Assembly: GCA_028065725.1 (NCBI GenBank)
Contig: JAPTVL010000440.1
Location: 1-11,757, forward strand
Length of the DNA stretch: 11,757 bases
Reading direction: 5' to 3'
DNA from: Betaproteobacteria bacterium
Lineage (GTDB): Bacteria > Pseudomonadota > Gammaproteobacteria > Burkholderiales > Rhodocyclaceae
The translations under genes and the position numbers were made by a program. The notes beneath the pieces were generated by a model, which was given only the letters and a program-made list of their open reading frames with translations, did not search any database and was not told the DNA's origin. This document shows positions 1 to 7,498 of this stretch, piece after piece. Every line of letters begins with the position of its first letter. The first letter of the stretch is position 1.

Positions 1-76
1 CATCGCCGAGCGCTCCCGCCTGGCGACTTGACCGCTGCCGCGGCCTGCGGCTTGCCCTGAACCATCAGGATTGCTC

Positions 77-133
77 GTCATCGCGAGCGCAGCGCGCCGA
101 TCCGGATTGCCAATCCGATCGCAGCGCGCCGAT
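77..133. repeat. Degenerate intergenic repeat with an 18-bp direct duplication
   Basis: Positions 77-86 read GTCATCGCGA, one base from the end sequence of the inverted-repeat element at 2961-3034. Inside, an 18-base unit, CGA(G/T)CGCAGCGCGCCGAT, occurs at 84-101 and 116-133 with one mismatch. Between the copies, CGGATT-GCC-AATCCG (103-117) forms a perfect 6-bp hairpin. The element lies upstream of the first gene, in a stretch (1-235) where I see no convincing coding region; the short open frame at the left edge could be the tail of a gene outside the window. I could not find a -35/-10 pair for the following operon; GATAAT at 192-197 is a possible -10 with no good -35. Confidence 0.5.
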
Positions 134-235
134 AAAATTCCATTTGCATTTCTGTTGATTTTCGTCAAGCAGCCTCTCTCCCGCCTGCTCGGATAATGCC
201 CTCTCGCCCGGTCCCGGGTCCCGCATGGGGGCAAC

Positions 236-709
236 ATGAAAACCTCGATCCGATTCCAACTCAACGGCCAGCCCGTGAGCCTCGACACCGACGACGGCCG
301 CACGCTGCTCTGGGTGCTGCGCACCGACCTCGGGCTCACCGGCACCAAGTACGGCTGCGGCACCGGCCAGTGCGGCGCGTGCACCGTGATCATCGACGGC
401 AAGGCGGCGCACGCCTGTCTGACCCCGCTCAAGAACGTGGCGGACCGGGAAGTGCTCACCATCGAGGGCTTGGCCCGGGACGGCCGGCTCCACCCGCTGC
501 AGCAGGCATTCATAGCCCACGGCGGCCTCCAGTGCGGCTACTGCAGCTCGGGGATGGTGATGGGTGCCCATGCGCTGCTGCTCCAGAACCGCGCGCCGTC
601 CCGCGCCGCGATCATCGCCGGCATGGAGCACCACCTGTGCCGCTGCGGCGCGCACCAGCGGATCGTCGAGGCGATCGCCGCCGCCAGCCATATCGGGGAT
701 GCACCATGA
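236..709 (+). CDS. iorA: (2Fe-2S)-binding small subunit of an IorAB-type molybdenum hydroxylase
   Basis: This 157-aa protein is the iron-sulfur subunit of a xanthine-dehydrogenase-family enzyme; it passes electrons from the molybdenum site in its partner to an outside acceptor. The N-terminal half is a plant-ferredoxin fold with the first [2Fe-2S] ligands C41, C46, C49 and C61 (GCGTGQCGAC signature). The C-terminal helical half holds the second cluster: C100, C103 (LQCGYC) and C135, C137 (HLCRCG). The length matches the IorA/CoxS family and all eight cysteines are present. The ATG at 236 follows GGGGG at 227-231. The stop overlaps the next start as ATGA (706-709), so the two subunits are probably translationally coupled. 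There is no signal peptide; in this family the small subunit is thought to be exported folded with its Tat-bearing partner. The true substrate cannot be read from sequence; isoquinoline or aldehydes are family examples. Confidence 0.93.
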   Translation: MKTSIRFQLNGQPVSLDTDDGRTLLWVLRTDLGLTGTKYGCGTGQCGACTVIIDGKAAHACLTPLKNVADREVLTIEGLARDGRLHPLQQAFIAHGGLQCGYCSSGMVMGAHALLLQNRAPSRAAIIAGMEHHLCRCGAHQRIVEAIAAASHIGDAP

Positions 710-2853
710 GCGCATCCCGCGGCATCGACCGCCGCAGCTTCTTGAAGCTGGTAGGCGGCGGCATCGTCGTGTTCTTCGGCCCCGATCCCGCGTCGCTCTT
801 TGCCCAGGACCGGGGCCGCATCTACCCGGAGGATTTCAACGCCTACCTGCTGATCGGCGGCAACGGCCGGGTCACCGTCTATTCCGGGAAGATCGAGATG
901 GGACAGGGCGTGATGACCTCACAGGCGCAGATGGCGGCCGAGGAGCTGGGGGTCGCGCTCTCGTCGATCGACATGGTCCTGGGCGACACCGACTTGTGCC
1001 CGTGGGACATGGGTACCTTCGGCTCCTTGACCACCCGCATGTTCGGGCCGGCGCTGCGCGCGGCCGCCGCCGACGCGCGCGCGGTGCTGCTGCGCCTGGC
1101 CGCGAAGAAGCTCGGCGTGCCGCAAGCCGCGCTCGCGGTCGAGGACGGCGTCGTCTTCGTCGCGGCCGACTCGGCGCGCCGGATCAGCTACGGCGAGCTG
1201 GCCCAGGGCGCGAAGATCGCGCACGCGGTGGGCGAGCGGGCGGCGCTGCGCACCGTCTCCGAATTTCGCGAGATGGGCACTTCGCCCAAGCGCCTCGACG
1301 CACCCGAGAAGGTGAGCGGCGAGGCGAAGTACGCGGCCGACATCCGCCTGCCCGGCATGCTCTACGCGCGCATCCTGCGCCCACCGGCGCACGGCGCGAC
1401 ACTTTCACGACTCGACACGACCGCCGCCGCCAAGCTGCCCGGGGTCAGGCTGATCCGGCGCGACGGCCTCGTCGCCGTCCTCCACGCCGACCCCGAGGCG
1501 GCCGCCGCCGCGCTCGAACGCATCCGCGCGGAGTGGCGCGTGCCGCAGCCACAGGTCGATGGCGAGAGCATCTTCGCGCATCTGGTGAGCGCATCGACGG
1601 ACCCCAAGGAGATCTCGCATAGCGGCGAGCTCGCAACGGGGCGCGCGAACGCGGTCCAGGTGTTCGAGACCAGCTACCGCAAGGGCTACGTCGCGCACGC
1701 CCCGATCGAGCCGCACGCCGCGCTGGCCAGCGTCGAGGACGGCAAAGCGACGGTATGGGCATCGACGCAGACGCCCTTCCCGACCCGTGACCGGATCGCG
1801 CAGGCGCTGCGCTTCGACCCCAAGAACGTGCGCGTCATCACCCCCTTCTTAGGCGGCGGCTTCGGCGGCAAGAGCTCGGATCGCCAGGCGGTCGAAGCGG
1901 CGCAACTGGCGCAGATCGCGGGCAAGCCGGTGCAGGTCGCCTGGACCCGCGCCGAGGAATTTTTCTACGACGCCTTCGATCCCGCCGCGGTGGTGAGCAT
2001 CGTCTCCGGCATCGACCGGCAGGGCAGGATCTCGCTCTGGGACTACTCGGTCTATGCCGCCGGCGATCGCGGCGCCAGCCCCTGCTACGAGCTGCCCAAT
2101 GCCCGGATCAGATCCTTCCGCGGCCTGTCCTACGATCCCAACGTGACGGGCAAGAGCCTGCATCCGTTTGCCGTCGGGCCGTGGCGCGCGCCGGGCGCGA
2201 ACATGAACGTCTTCGCCGTGGAGTCGCAGATCGACCTGATGGCGGCCGCGGCGGCAACCGACCCGCTCGCATTCCGCCTGCGCCACCTCAAGGACCCGAG
2301 GATGATCAGGGTCCTCAAGGCGGCGGCCGCGGCCTTCGGCTGGAAGCCGGCGGCAGCGCCCAGCGGCAGGGGCGTCGGCGTCGCCTGCAGCATCGACGCC
2401 GGCACCTACGTCGCGACGATGGCCGAGCTGGCGGTCGATCCGGCATCGGGACGGGTGAGCGTGCGACGTATCGTCTGCGCCCAGGACATGGGGATCGTGG
2501 TCAATCCCGATGGTGCGAAGATGCAGATGGAGGGCGCGATCACCATGGGGTTGGGCTACGCGCTCGCCGAGGAACTGCGCTTTAACGGCGGCGAGATTCT
2601 CGACCGCAGCTTCGGCAGCTACGCCATCCCGCGCTTCTCCTGGCTGCCCAAGATCGAGACCGTGCTGATCAGCAACGACGGACTCGCGCCGCAAGGCGGC
2701 GGCGAGCCGGCGATCACGCCGATGGGCGCGGTGCTCGCCAACGCGGTGTTCGACGCCACCGGCGCGCGCCTGTTCCGGTTGCCGATGACGCCCGAGCGAA
2801 TCCGTCAGGCGATCGCCGCGAAGGCCGCGGCCGGCACGGCGCGCGACTCGTAG
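706..2853 (+). CDS. iorB: Molybdopterin-binding large subunit of an isoquinoline 1-oxidoreductase-like / aldehyde oxidase enzyme
   Basis: This 715-aa protein is the molybdenum-cofactor subunit that hydroxylates an N-heterocycle or oxidises an aldehyde. Residues 9-34 form a Tat signal (RRSFLK at 9-14, then a GGGIVVFFG hydrophobic core and a Phe-Ala-Gln end), so a periplasmic location is expected. Cofactor-binding landmarks are EMGQGVMT (64-71), GGGFGGK (383-389) and GPWRAPGANMN (491-501). E667 in GGGEPA is the expected catalytic base of the family. The length is close to IorB-type proteins, which unlike xanthine dehydrogenase carry a Tat leader. The frame is open further upstream to 196, but ATG 706 is chosen because it overlaps the iorA stop and starts right before the Tat motif. 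No cytochrome c or maturation (XdhC-like) gene follows in the window, so the electron acceptor and the insertion factor must be elsewhere. Confidence 0.93.
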   Translation: MSASRGIDRRSFLKLVGGGIVVFFGPDPASLFAQDRGRIYPEDFNAYLLIGGNGRVTVYSGKIEMGQGVMTSQAQMAAEELGVALSSIDMVLGDTDLCPWDMGTFGSLTTRMFGPALRAAAADARAVLLRLAAKKLGVPQAALAVEDGVVFVAADSARRISYGELAQGAKIAHAVGERAALRTVSEFREMGTSPKRLDAPEKVSGEAKYAADIRLPGMLYARILRPPAHGATLSRLDTTAAAKLPGVRLIRRDGLVAVLHADPEAAAAALERIRAEWRVPQPQVDGESIFAHLVSASTDPKEISHSGELATGRANAVQVFETSYRKGYVAHAPIEPHAALASVEDGKATVWASTQTPFPTRDRIAQALRFDPKNVRVITPFLGGGFGGKSSDRQAVEAAQLAQIAGKPVQVAWTRAEEFFYDAFDPAAVVSIVSGIDRQGRISLWDYSVYAAGDRGASPCYELPNARIRSFRGLSYDPNVTGKSLHPFAVGPWRAPGANMNVFAVESQIDLMAAAAATDPLAFRLRHLKDPRMIRVLKAAAAAFGWKPAAAPSGRGVGVACSIDAGTYVATMAELAVDPASGRVSVRRIVCAQDMGIVVNPDGAKMQMEGAITMGLGYALAEELRFNGGEILDRSFGSYAIPRFSWLPKIETVLISNDGLAPQGGGEPAITPMGAVLANAVFDATGARLFRLPMTPERIRQAIAAKAAAGTARDS

Positions 2854-2860
2854 GATTTCT

Positions 2861-2894
2861 CGCTGACAGCATGGTGCCGGGCCCACCGTCAGCG
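2861..2894 (+). terminator. Hairpin just after iorB, possible transcript end
   Basis: CGCTGAC at 2861-2867 pairs with GTCAGCG at 2888-2894. An inner GGTG/CACC stem (2873-2876 with 2884-2887) stacks on it, leaving a 5-nt bulge. It starts 8 bp after the iorB stop. No T-tract follows, so it may be an RNA 3'-end stabiliser rather than an intrinsic terminator. Confidence 0.4.
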
Positions 2895-2960
2895 CGAGCG
2901 CCACTGCCTGCGGCCTTTCCATGAACCATCCTCTTCGTCCCAAGGGGACTTCCACCGGTC

Positions 2961-3034
2961 GTCATTGCGAACGAAGTGAAGCAATCTTCTGCGCATGACC
3001 AAAATTGCCGCGGCCCTGCGGGCCTCGCAGTGAC
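2961..3034. repeat. 74-bp inverted-repeat intergenic element (CGTCATTGCGA family)
   Basis: The left end GTCATTGCGA (2961-2970) and the right end TCGCAGTGAC (3025-3034) are inverted repeats with one mismatch. The inner parts also carry GCAAT/ATTGC arms and a GGCC-CTGCG-GGCC stem. This is the widespread MITE-like/palindromic intergenic repeat type known from many proteobacterial genomes and has no coding content. A degenerate copy of the same end sequence lies upstream of iorA (77-86). Just before each copy there is a further match, GCCTGCGGC then TGAACCATC (43-66 and 2906-2930). Confidence 0.65.
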
Positions 3035-3288
3035 AGAAGCTAGGCGATCTTGATTGGCCCATCGGAGATGGGCGGGAATCGGCCAACTGCAGCCGGCCAT
3101 CGTTTCCGCAGACCAGCCATTTGAGAGGCCGCTTAGGTCGGATGACCTGCCGGACAGCCTACGCGTACAACTCGGCCATTGCTGCCATTCGGTTTTAGCG
3201 CCAGCAAGTCTGCAGTGCGGCGCCTACCAGCCATTGGGGGGCGATTGGCGCTGATCGGCCGCTTGCCCAATCGGCGTACTCACACCAC
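3035..3288. other. Non-coding stretch with hairpin and degenerate short repeats
   Basis: No convincing gene. A perfect hairpin GCCCATC-GGA-GATGGGC lies at 3057-3073. The 10-mer ACCAGCCATT occurs at 3112-3121 and 3226-3235, with several shorter GCCATT copies between (about 3174-3187). The texture resembles decayed intergenic repeats seen in betaproteobacteria; this is pattern impression, not a database match. It sits at the switch from high-GC metabolic DNA to the lower-GC defence block and probably contains the insertion boundary. Confidence 0.4.
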
Positions 3289-3414
3289 GTGCCCAAAAGC
3301 CGCAGCCGTTCAATCGAATACCAGAAATCGGTCGGCAAATGGATGCTGGACGTCGCCACGACGATCGGCACTTCGGTCGCCGTCAAGGCGATCGAGAAGG
3401 CCGTTGGTTCTTGA
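3289..3414 (+). pseudogene. Possible relict or very small ORF, C-terminal fragment of an unknown protein
   Basis: A frame open from 3199, with GTG at 3289 and ATG at 3343 and a TGA stop at 3412-3414, encodes a peptide ending in KWMLDVATTIG, TSVAVKAIEKAVGS. The composition (amphipathic, Val/Ala/Ile/Lys rich) is more protein-like than the surrounding DNA, and it ends 19 bp from the convergent ATPase stop. There is no clear ribosome binding site and the upstream codons look random, so it could be the 3' remnant of a gene cut by the island insertion. I do not recognise the family, and chance is possible. Confidence 0.22.
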
Positions 3415-3433
3415 GCGACAGCAGCGGCACGAG

Positions 3434-6061
3434 TCAGGTAACTTTCTTCTGTCTGTCCCGCAGTGAGGCTGCCCAATCCTTCAAAGCCTGGATGTCCCGA
3501 AAGACATCCGCCGGCGGCGGGGCAGCGGCATTGCGACCACTTGACGGATCGTGAGCATCAACGATGTCGCAGCACCTCTTGAATCCGGCAGCGAAGGCAT
3601 CGCAATCGGCGTCGGTTAGCACGCTGACTTTTTTCAAGTCTTTGGTGTTGACGTAGTCTCGGTGTCGCTGAACCACCCGCGAGAAAGCGATATCTTCCAA
3701 TGCGCGCTCCCAAGAGGCGCGCAGCTGGTTGTAGATGCGGGCCGCTTCGGCTTCGTATTCCCGTTCCTGGTGGTTGTCGTAGAGAGCATTCGCCGACCGG
3801 GCAGCCTTTTCCAGCTTGTCGATTCGGTCCTCGACGCTTTGAGCCTTCCAGGGCAGGCCGTCGGCCACCTGTCCGGCGCCCGTCGGTCCCCGGGTGACCG
3901 TTGTCAGACGGAGGGGCAGTCCCTTCCCTGTAGCGCTATCCAGCAGATCGTTGACGAACACAAGGTCATGTGTGAAGACGATCACTTGGCGCTGCACTGC
4001 CTCATCAGCCAAGCGCGCGGCAACTTTCGCACGCCAGCGATGATCCAAAGATGACACCGGATCGTCGAACACCAGTGCCGACTGATGGCCCGCTGTCGCC
4101 AGCTCCGTCATGAATGCGGCCAGAGCGACGCAAGTCCTCTCGCCTTCGCTTAGAATTTCTTGGACCTTCGCGTCCGGCTTTGCAAAGAGGCGGACCTGGT
4201 ACTGCGGCGACCCGTATTTCCCGCCTGAGCGGACGATTTCGACGCGCACCTTCTCCGCGGCGAGTCGGATAATCTCTTCCTGGAACCTGTCGCGCATCTT
4301 CGGCGTGATGACCGTATCGGCGATGTCGTTGCCGATCTTGGTGATGGCATTGGTCGTGGTATCACCAGCGCAGGCGGCAAGAAAGCGTATGCTCTTGAGC
4401 CGCTGAATCTCCTCCAGCATGGTCGGCATTATGTTGGCCAGCAAAGCACGATCACTTAGCTCGGCCAACTCCGCTTCAAGCTTCTTCCGCTCCTCAGCCC
4501 CAGCCGATCGGCGCAGCTCGTCGGCATACCTTCGAACGATCTCCTCCAAATGAGCGAGTCCAGCCAGCGGCGAATCGCTCAACGCCGGCAGGGCGGGTTG
4601 CTGGAATGCATCAAGGGATCGCAGCAGCATATGCCGTCGGAGGCGCGCGCTGGCGATAAATCGCCTTGTCGCCTGTTGCAGCTTCACGTCATGGATGCCG
4701 AGTTCGTCGAGAGCGGCTTTCAATTCGCGCGTCCGCATGCGAATGCCAGTGAGCGTTTCATGCGCAGCTGCCGCAATCTGTTCTGCTTTCTGGGCTTGTA
4801 GCGCAGTGTCTTGCTGAACGAACTCCTCAAACCGCGCCATTCGCGCCAGGGCTTCCGGCACAAGCCGCTGTAGGCATAGAACGCAATGCGCGTCATCCGC
4901 CGCAGGCGGGAATGACTGCTCAGGGTATGCCGTACTGGTCGAGTAGCGTTTCGCCGATTCCCACAGCGACCGCCATACTTCGCCGCCAACTCCAGCGATC
5001 GCCTCACCGCCAAAGGCCTTTTCGGCGGCGACGCGCGCTGCCTCCCGCTTTACCTCGGCTTCCTTGGTGGCCTTGCTCACCAGATCCAAGGCCTCGTCAG
5101 CGCTGCCCTCTCCGGAGGATTTCACGGCTGCAATGACCCGTTTGATGTTGTCGGCCTTCAGCGCTTGCTCGGCAGCAGCTTTGGCTGGATTCTTCGCAAG
5201 GTCGTCCCGCAAACGGTCCAGGCGCGCTGTCTCTTCGGACGACAGCGTTGCCAGCCGCCGCAGCTCCTCGCTGTCAGTGTCCGCCGTCAGTCCGGCGATG
5301 GCCTTGCCAACCGCCGTGGTCACCGTCCAAGTGGGCGCGACAAACACAGGATTCCGCATCTTTTCATATTGCTTTTGCTCCGCCGCCAGGGTCTCCTTGA
5401 CCACCTGGCATGCATTTGCTAGCTCATCCGGTACATCGAGTCCGAACGGACGGAAGGCAACTTCGTTCTTGTCCTTCAGGTGAACGGACGCGCACTCGCT
5501 GTCAAAAACGCTGACGGCCGAGAGACGCGCGTGCGGTTGGGGACTATCCTGCCAGCGCTCGGCCGGTTGCGGAGCGCCGCCAATGCCGAAGGCGACGGTG
5601 GCGCTCGCGATCTTCGGCGCCTGGTCGTCATAGACGTTTGGCTCGATCCTGCCGGCGTAGCGCGCGCGGCAGGCGCGCTTCAAAATTCTCGCATAGCCGG
5701 ACTTACCGGCGCCGTTGTCACCGTAGATCACGGTGATGCCCTTCGGCTCGAAGGCCAGCGTTTGACCCGGCGCGAGATTGTTGGCGCCGCAGACATCGGC
5801 TACCGAAATCAAGGTGACCGCGGCGCCCTGGCCCGGACTGGCTGGGAGGTGGGCTTTTTCGAGTGGAGCGGCTTTCAGTTTATCCGCCTGCCCGCCACGG
5901 CCGATTTTGCAGAGTTCGACCAGCTCGCCGAAATCCTGTTCGGTTAGGCGACCCATCGCGATAATGCGACGCAGCGCATCACGCTGCCAATCGGGCCGGC
6001 CCGCCGACCATTCAAGGATGGCCTCCAGGACCGTCTTCTGCGCGACGATCGGTTTGTTCAT
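3434..6061 (-). CDS. RloC/AAA_13-like ABC ATPase with zinc-hook-like CxxC, third gene of the RM operon
   Basis: This 875-aa protein is a Rad50/SMC-type ATPase of the kind found beside restriction systems. Visible parts: an N-terminal helical section (1-80); Walker A GDNGAGKS (114-121, K120); a helical, coiled-coil-rich middle (about 210-560) with HCVLC at 392-396 (C393, C396), a zinc-hook-like CxxC; ABC signature LSEGER (637-642); Walker B LVFDDP (663-668) with the D-loop SSLDH; and the H-loop H698 (VFTHD). A 175-residue C-terminal extension holds R781-x3-E785 (LRASWER). RloC and PrrC are anticodon nucleases with such ATPase heads and an R-x3-E...H triad. Here the later histidines (H800, H837) do not fit the spacing I recall, so nuclease activity is unproven. 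The start is well set by AAGGGGAG at 6067-6074, 5 nt from ATG. It lies 36 bp after hsdS on the same strand, so it is very likely in the same operon. Confidence 0.85.
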   Translation of the reverse strand: MNKPIVAQKTVLEAILEWSAGRPDWQRDALRRIIAMGRLTEQDFGELVELCKIGRGGQADKLKAAPLEKAHLPASPGQGAAVTLISVADVCGANNLAPGQTLAFEPKGITVIYGDNGAGKSGYARILKRACRARYAGRIEPNVYDDQAPKIASATVAFGIGGAPQPAERWQDSPQPHARLSAVSVFDSECASVHLKDKNEVAFRPFGLDVPDELANACQVVKETLAAEQKQYEKMRNPVFVAPTWTVTTAVGKAIAGLTADTDSEELRRLATLSSEETARLDRLRDDLAKNPAKAAAEQALKADNIKRVIAAVKSSGEGSADEALDLVSKATKEAEVKREAARVAAEKAFGGEAIAGVGGEVWRSLWESAKRYSTSTAYPEQSFPPAADDAHCVLCLQRLVPEALARMARFEEFVQQDTALQAQKAEQIAAAAHETLTGIRMRTRELKAALDELGIHDVKLQQATRRFIASARLRRHMLLRSLDAFQQPALPALSDSPLAGLAHLEEIVRRYADELRRSAGAEERKKLEAELAELSDRALLANIMPTMLEEIQRLKSIRFLAACAGDTTTNAITKIGNDIADTVITPKMRDRFQEEIIRLAAEKVRVEIVRSGGKYGSPQYQVRLFAKPDAKVQEILSEGERTCVALAAFMTELATAGHQSALVFDDPVSSLDHRWRAKVAARLADEAVQRQVIVFTHDLVFVNDLLDSATGKGLPLRLTTVTRGPTGAGQVADGLPWKAQSVEDRIDKLEKAARSANALYDNHQEREYEAEAARIYNQLRASWERALEDIAFSRVVQRHRDYVNTKDLKKVSVLTDADCDAFAAGFKRCCDIVDAHDPSSGRNAAAPPPADVFRDIQALKDWAASLRDRQKKVT

Positions 6062-6097
6062 CTTGTCTCCCCTTGATCGCAGGCCAACATGACCGAT

Positions 6098-7498
6098 TCA
6101 TGGCTGTTTCTCACCGCGGAACTCTGCTTCGAGCGCCGCAGTTGCCTTATCTTCCGCCGTTGCTGCATCGGCGAAGAGCTGCCAGGCCTGCTCGGCGGCC
6201 GTGCCGAGCTTAATCGCGGCTGCAGAGTCTGCGTAGGGCACGGTCACCGACGCAACGTCCGTGTCGCTCAGAGCGTCCACAACCGAACCAGTCGCTAGAG
6301 CCTTTAGCTGAGCCTGGACCGGCGCGCAAGAACACGCCAGGTAAACCAGTCCGGCGTTGACGCCATCGCGCGGCGTAACGCGATGTACATGCCCGCTGGC
6401 GGCCCATCCCGCACGGTCCGCTGTCACGAAGACGCAGTCGGCCAAATTCTCTTCAGCGCGGCCATCGGCCGTCAGCAATGTGGTGCCCGTCTTCAAGCGA
6501 AACTGGTCCGGGTCCTTGAAGGCGCTCAAACTCATCCAGCGCAGCGCGATGGCGCGGTACTGCGAAATCTGGCGTCCATTCATCATGGCGACTCCGTACT
6601 GCGGATCATCCACGTAGTTGGTCTTGTAGCGGCTGGCCGGTTTGAAGACCTCGGCAATATCGCTCAGAGCACAGCCGCCCAGTGCCTGAATTCGCTCACG
6701 CCACGCCGCATAACGCGGCGCCCGCGGCTCGGCGTCGAATCGGTCCATAAGCTGACTACGGTACACGGTGAATCGACGCGCCATGGCCCCAACGTGAAGG
6801 CCAGCTTCCGCGTCGTCGAGACCGAAATGCTGCAGGTACGAGCGCTGGGTGTCGGCCAGCAGAAGCCGGGCCTTCTCGCGATTCTCGAAACCCCGCCGGA
6901 ACAACTCTACGATCTGCGTGCGCACCCGATCGTCAACTAGCGGATAACGCAATGCAGCGATTTGTTCCGGCCCTAGATGGTCAATAACCGAACCATTCCT
7001 ATCGCGCCGCACGGTTTCCTGTCCGGTCGGTGTCGCCAGGAACGCATAGAAGTAGAACGCATCATCTGAGAGCGGCAGCCCGGTCAGCCGCAGCATGTCG
7101 TCGGACATAGCGAACCGTTCGATGAAGGCATCCACCATAGTTACCGGACCGCAATTTCGGCCAGAACGGACAATCAGGATTGTCCCGCGCGTCACCTCCG
7201 CCTGGTTGTATTCCATTACTTGGCTTCTGCTAAGATATGACCGCGACCAAGGCATGTAACGGAACGCGTCATAAGGGACTAGGAGCGGCTTGCCAAACTC
7301 CTCGCTGGCGGCCCAGACGCGGGCAAATCGGCCTGGCATCCATACGGACGCGTCGCCGAATGTCTTACCCACGGTAGTCGTTGTCCATCGGCTCGAATCC
7401 AGCTGGCGCAGCAACGGATTCTGTCGCGACAAATGAAACTTCGCGTCAAAACGCAGCGACCCCACTACGTCGCGGGCCGTGATGCTGGATAACCTCAT
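6098..7498 (-). CDS. hsdS: Type I-like restriction-modification specificity subunit (two TRDs)
   Basis: This 466-aa protein would recognise the target DNA for the methylase/nuclease partner. It has the two-part layout of S subunits: target recognition domain 1 at about 30-190, a helical spacer at 192-225 (IVELFRRGFENREKARLLLA then a YLQHFG end), target recognition domain 2 at about 270-420, and a second helical segment at 427-460. Two TRDs predict a bipartite recognition sequence, but the bases cannot be read from sequence. The ATG overlaps the methylase stop (ATGA, 7495-7498), so the two are coupled in translation. The sequence is weakly conserved, as normal for S subunits; the identity rests on architecture and context. 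BcgI-type enzymes use a similar separate S-like subunit. Confidence 0.85.
   Translation of the reverse strand: MRLSSITARDVVGSLRFDAKFHLSRQNPLLRQLDSSRWTTTTVGKTFGDASVWMPGRFARVWAASEEFGKPLLVPYDAFRYMPWSRSYLSRSQVMEYNQAEVTRGTILIVRSGRNCGPVTMVDAFIERFAMSDDMLRLTGLPLSDDAFYFYAFLATPTGQETVRRDRNGSVIDHLGPEQIAALRYPLVDDRVRTQIVELFRRGFENREKARLLLADTQRSYLQHFGLDDAEAGLHVGAMARRFTVYRSQLMDRFDAEPRAPRYAAWRERIQALGGCALSDIAEVFKPASRYKTNYVDDPQYGVAMMNGRQISQYRAIALRWMSLSAFKDPDQFRLKTGTTLLTADGRAEENLADCVFVTADRAGWAASGHVHRVTPRDGVNAGLVYLACSCAPVQAQLKALATGSVVDALSDTDVASVTVPYADSAAAIKLGTAAEQAWQLFADAATAEDKATAALEAEFRGEKQP

Noticed and set aside
196..705. Upstream in-frame extension of iorB (885 aa in total)
   Set aside because: The extension overlaps iorA in another frame and has Arg/Pro-rich shadow composition; the Tat motif directly after ATG 706 and the ATGA overlap fix the start there.
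65..715. 216-aa minus-strand open frame
   Set aside because: It lies opposite iorA, is Arg/Ala/Gly rich without motifs, and arises from GC-rich codon bias; iorA has all eight cluster cysteines on the other strand.
2937..2949. GTCCC-AAG-GGGAC hairpin as terminator
   Set aside because: The stem is only 5 bp with a 3-nt loop and no T-tract follows; the longer hairpin at 2861-2894 is the better transcript-end candidate.
1849..2955. 368-aa minus-strand open frame
   Set aside because: Antisense to iorB, with low-complexity His/Arg/Ala composition and no domain; a codon-bias shadow.
3195..3476. 93-aa minus-strand open frame
   Set aside because: It overlaps the ATPase C-terminus in another frame, has no ribosome binding site and no recognisable motif.
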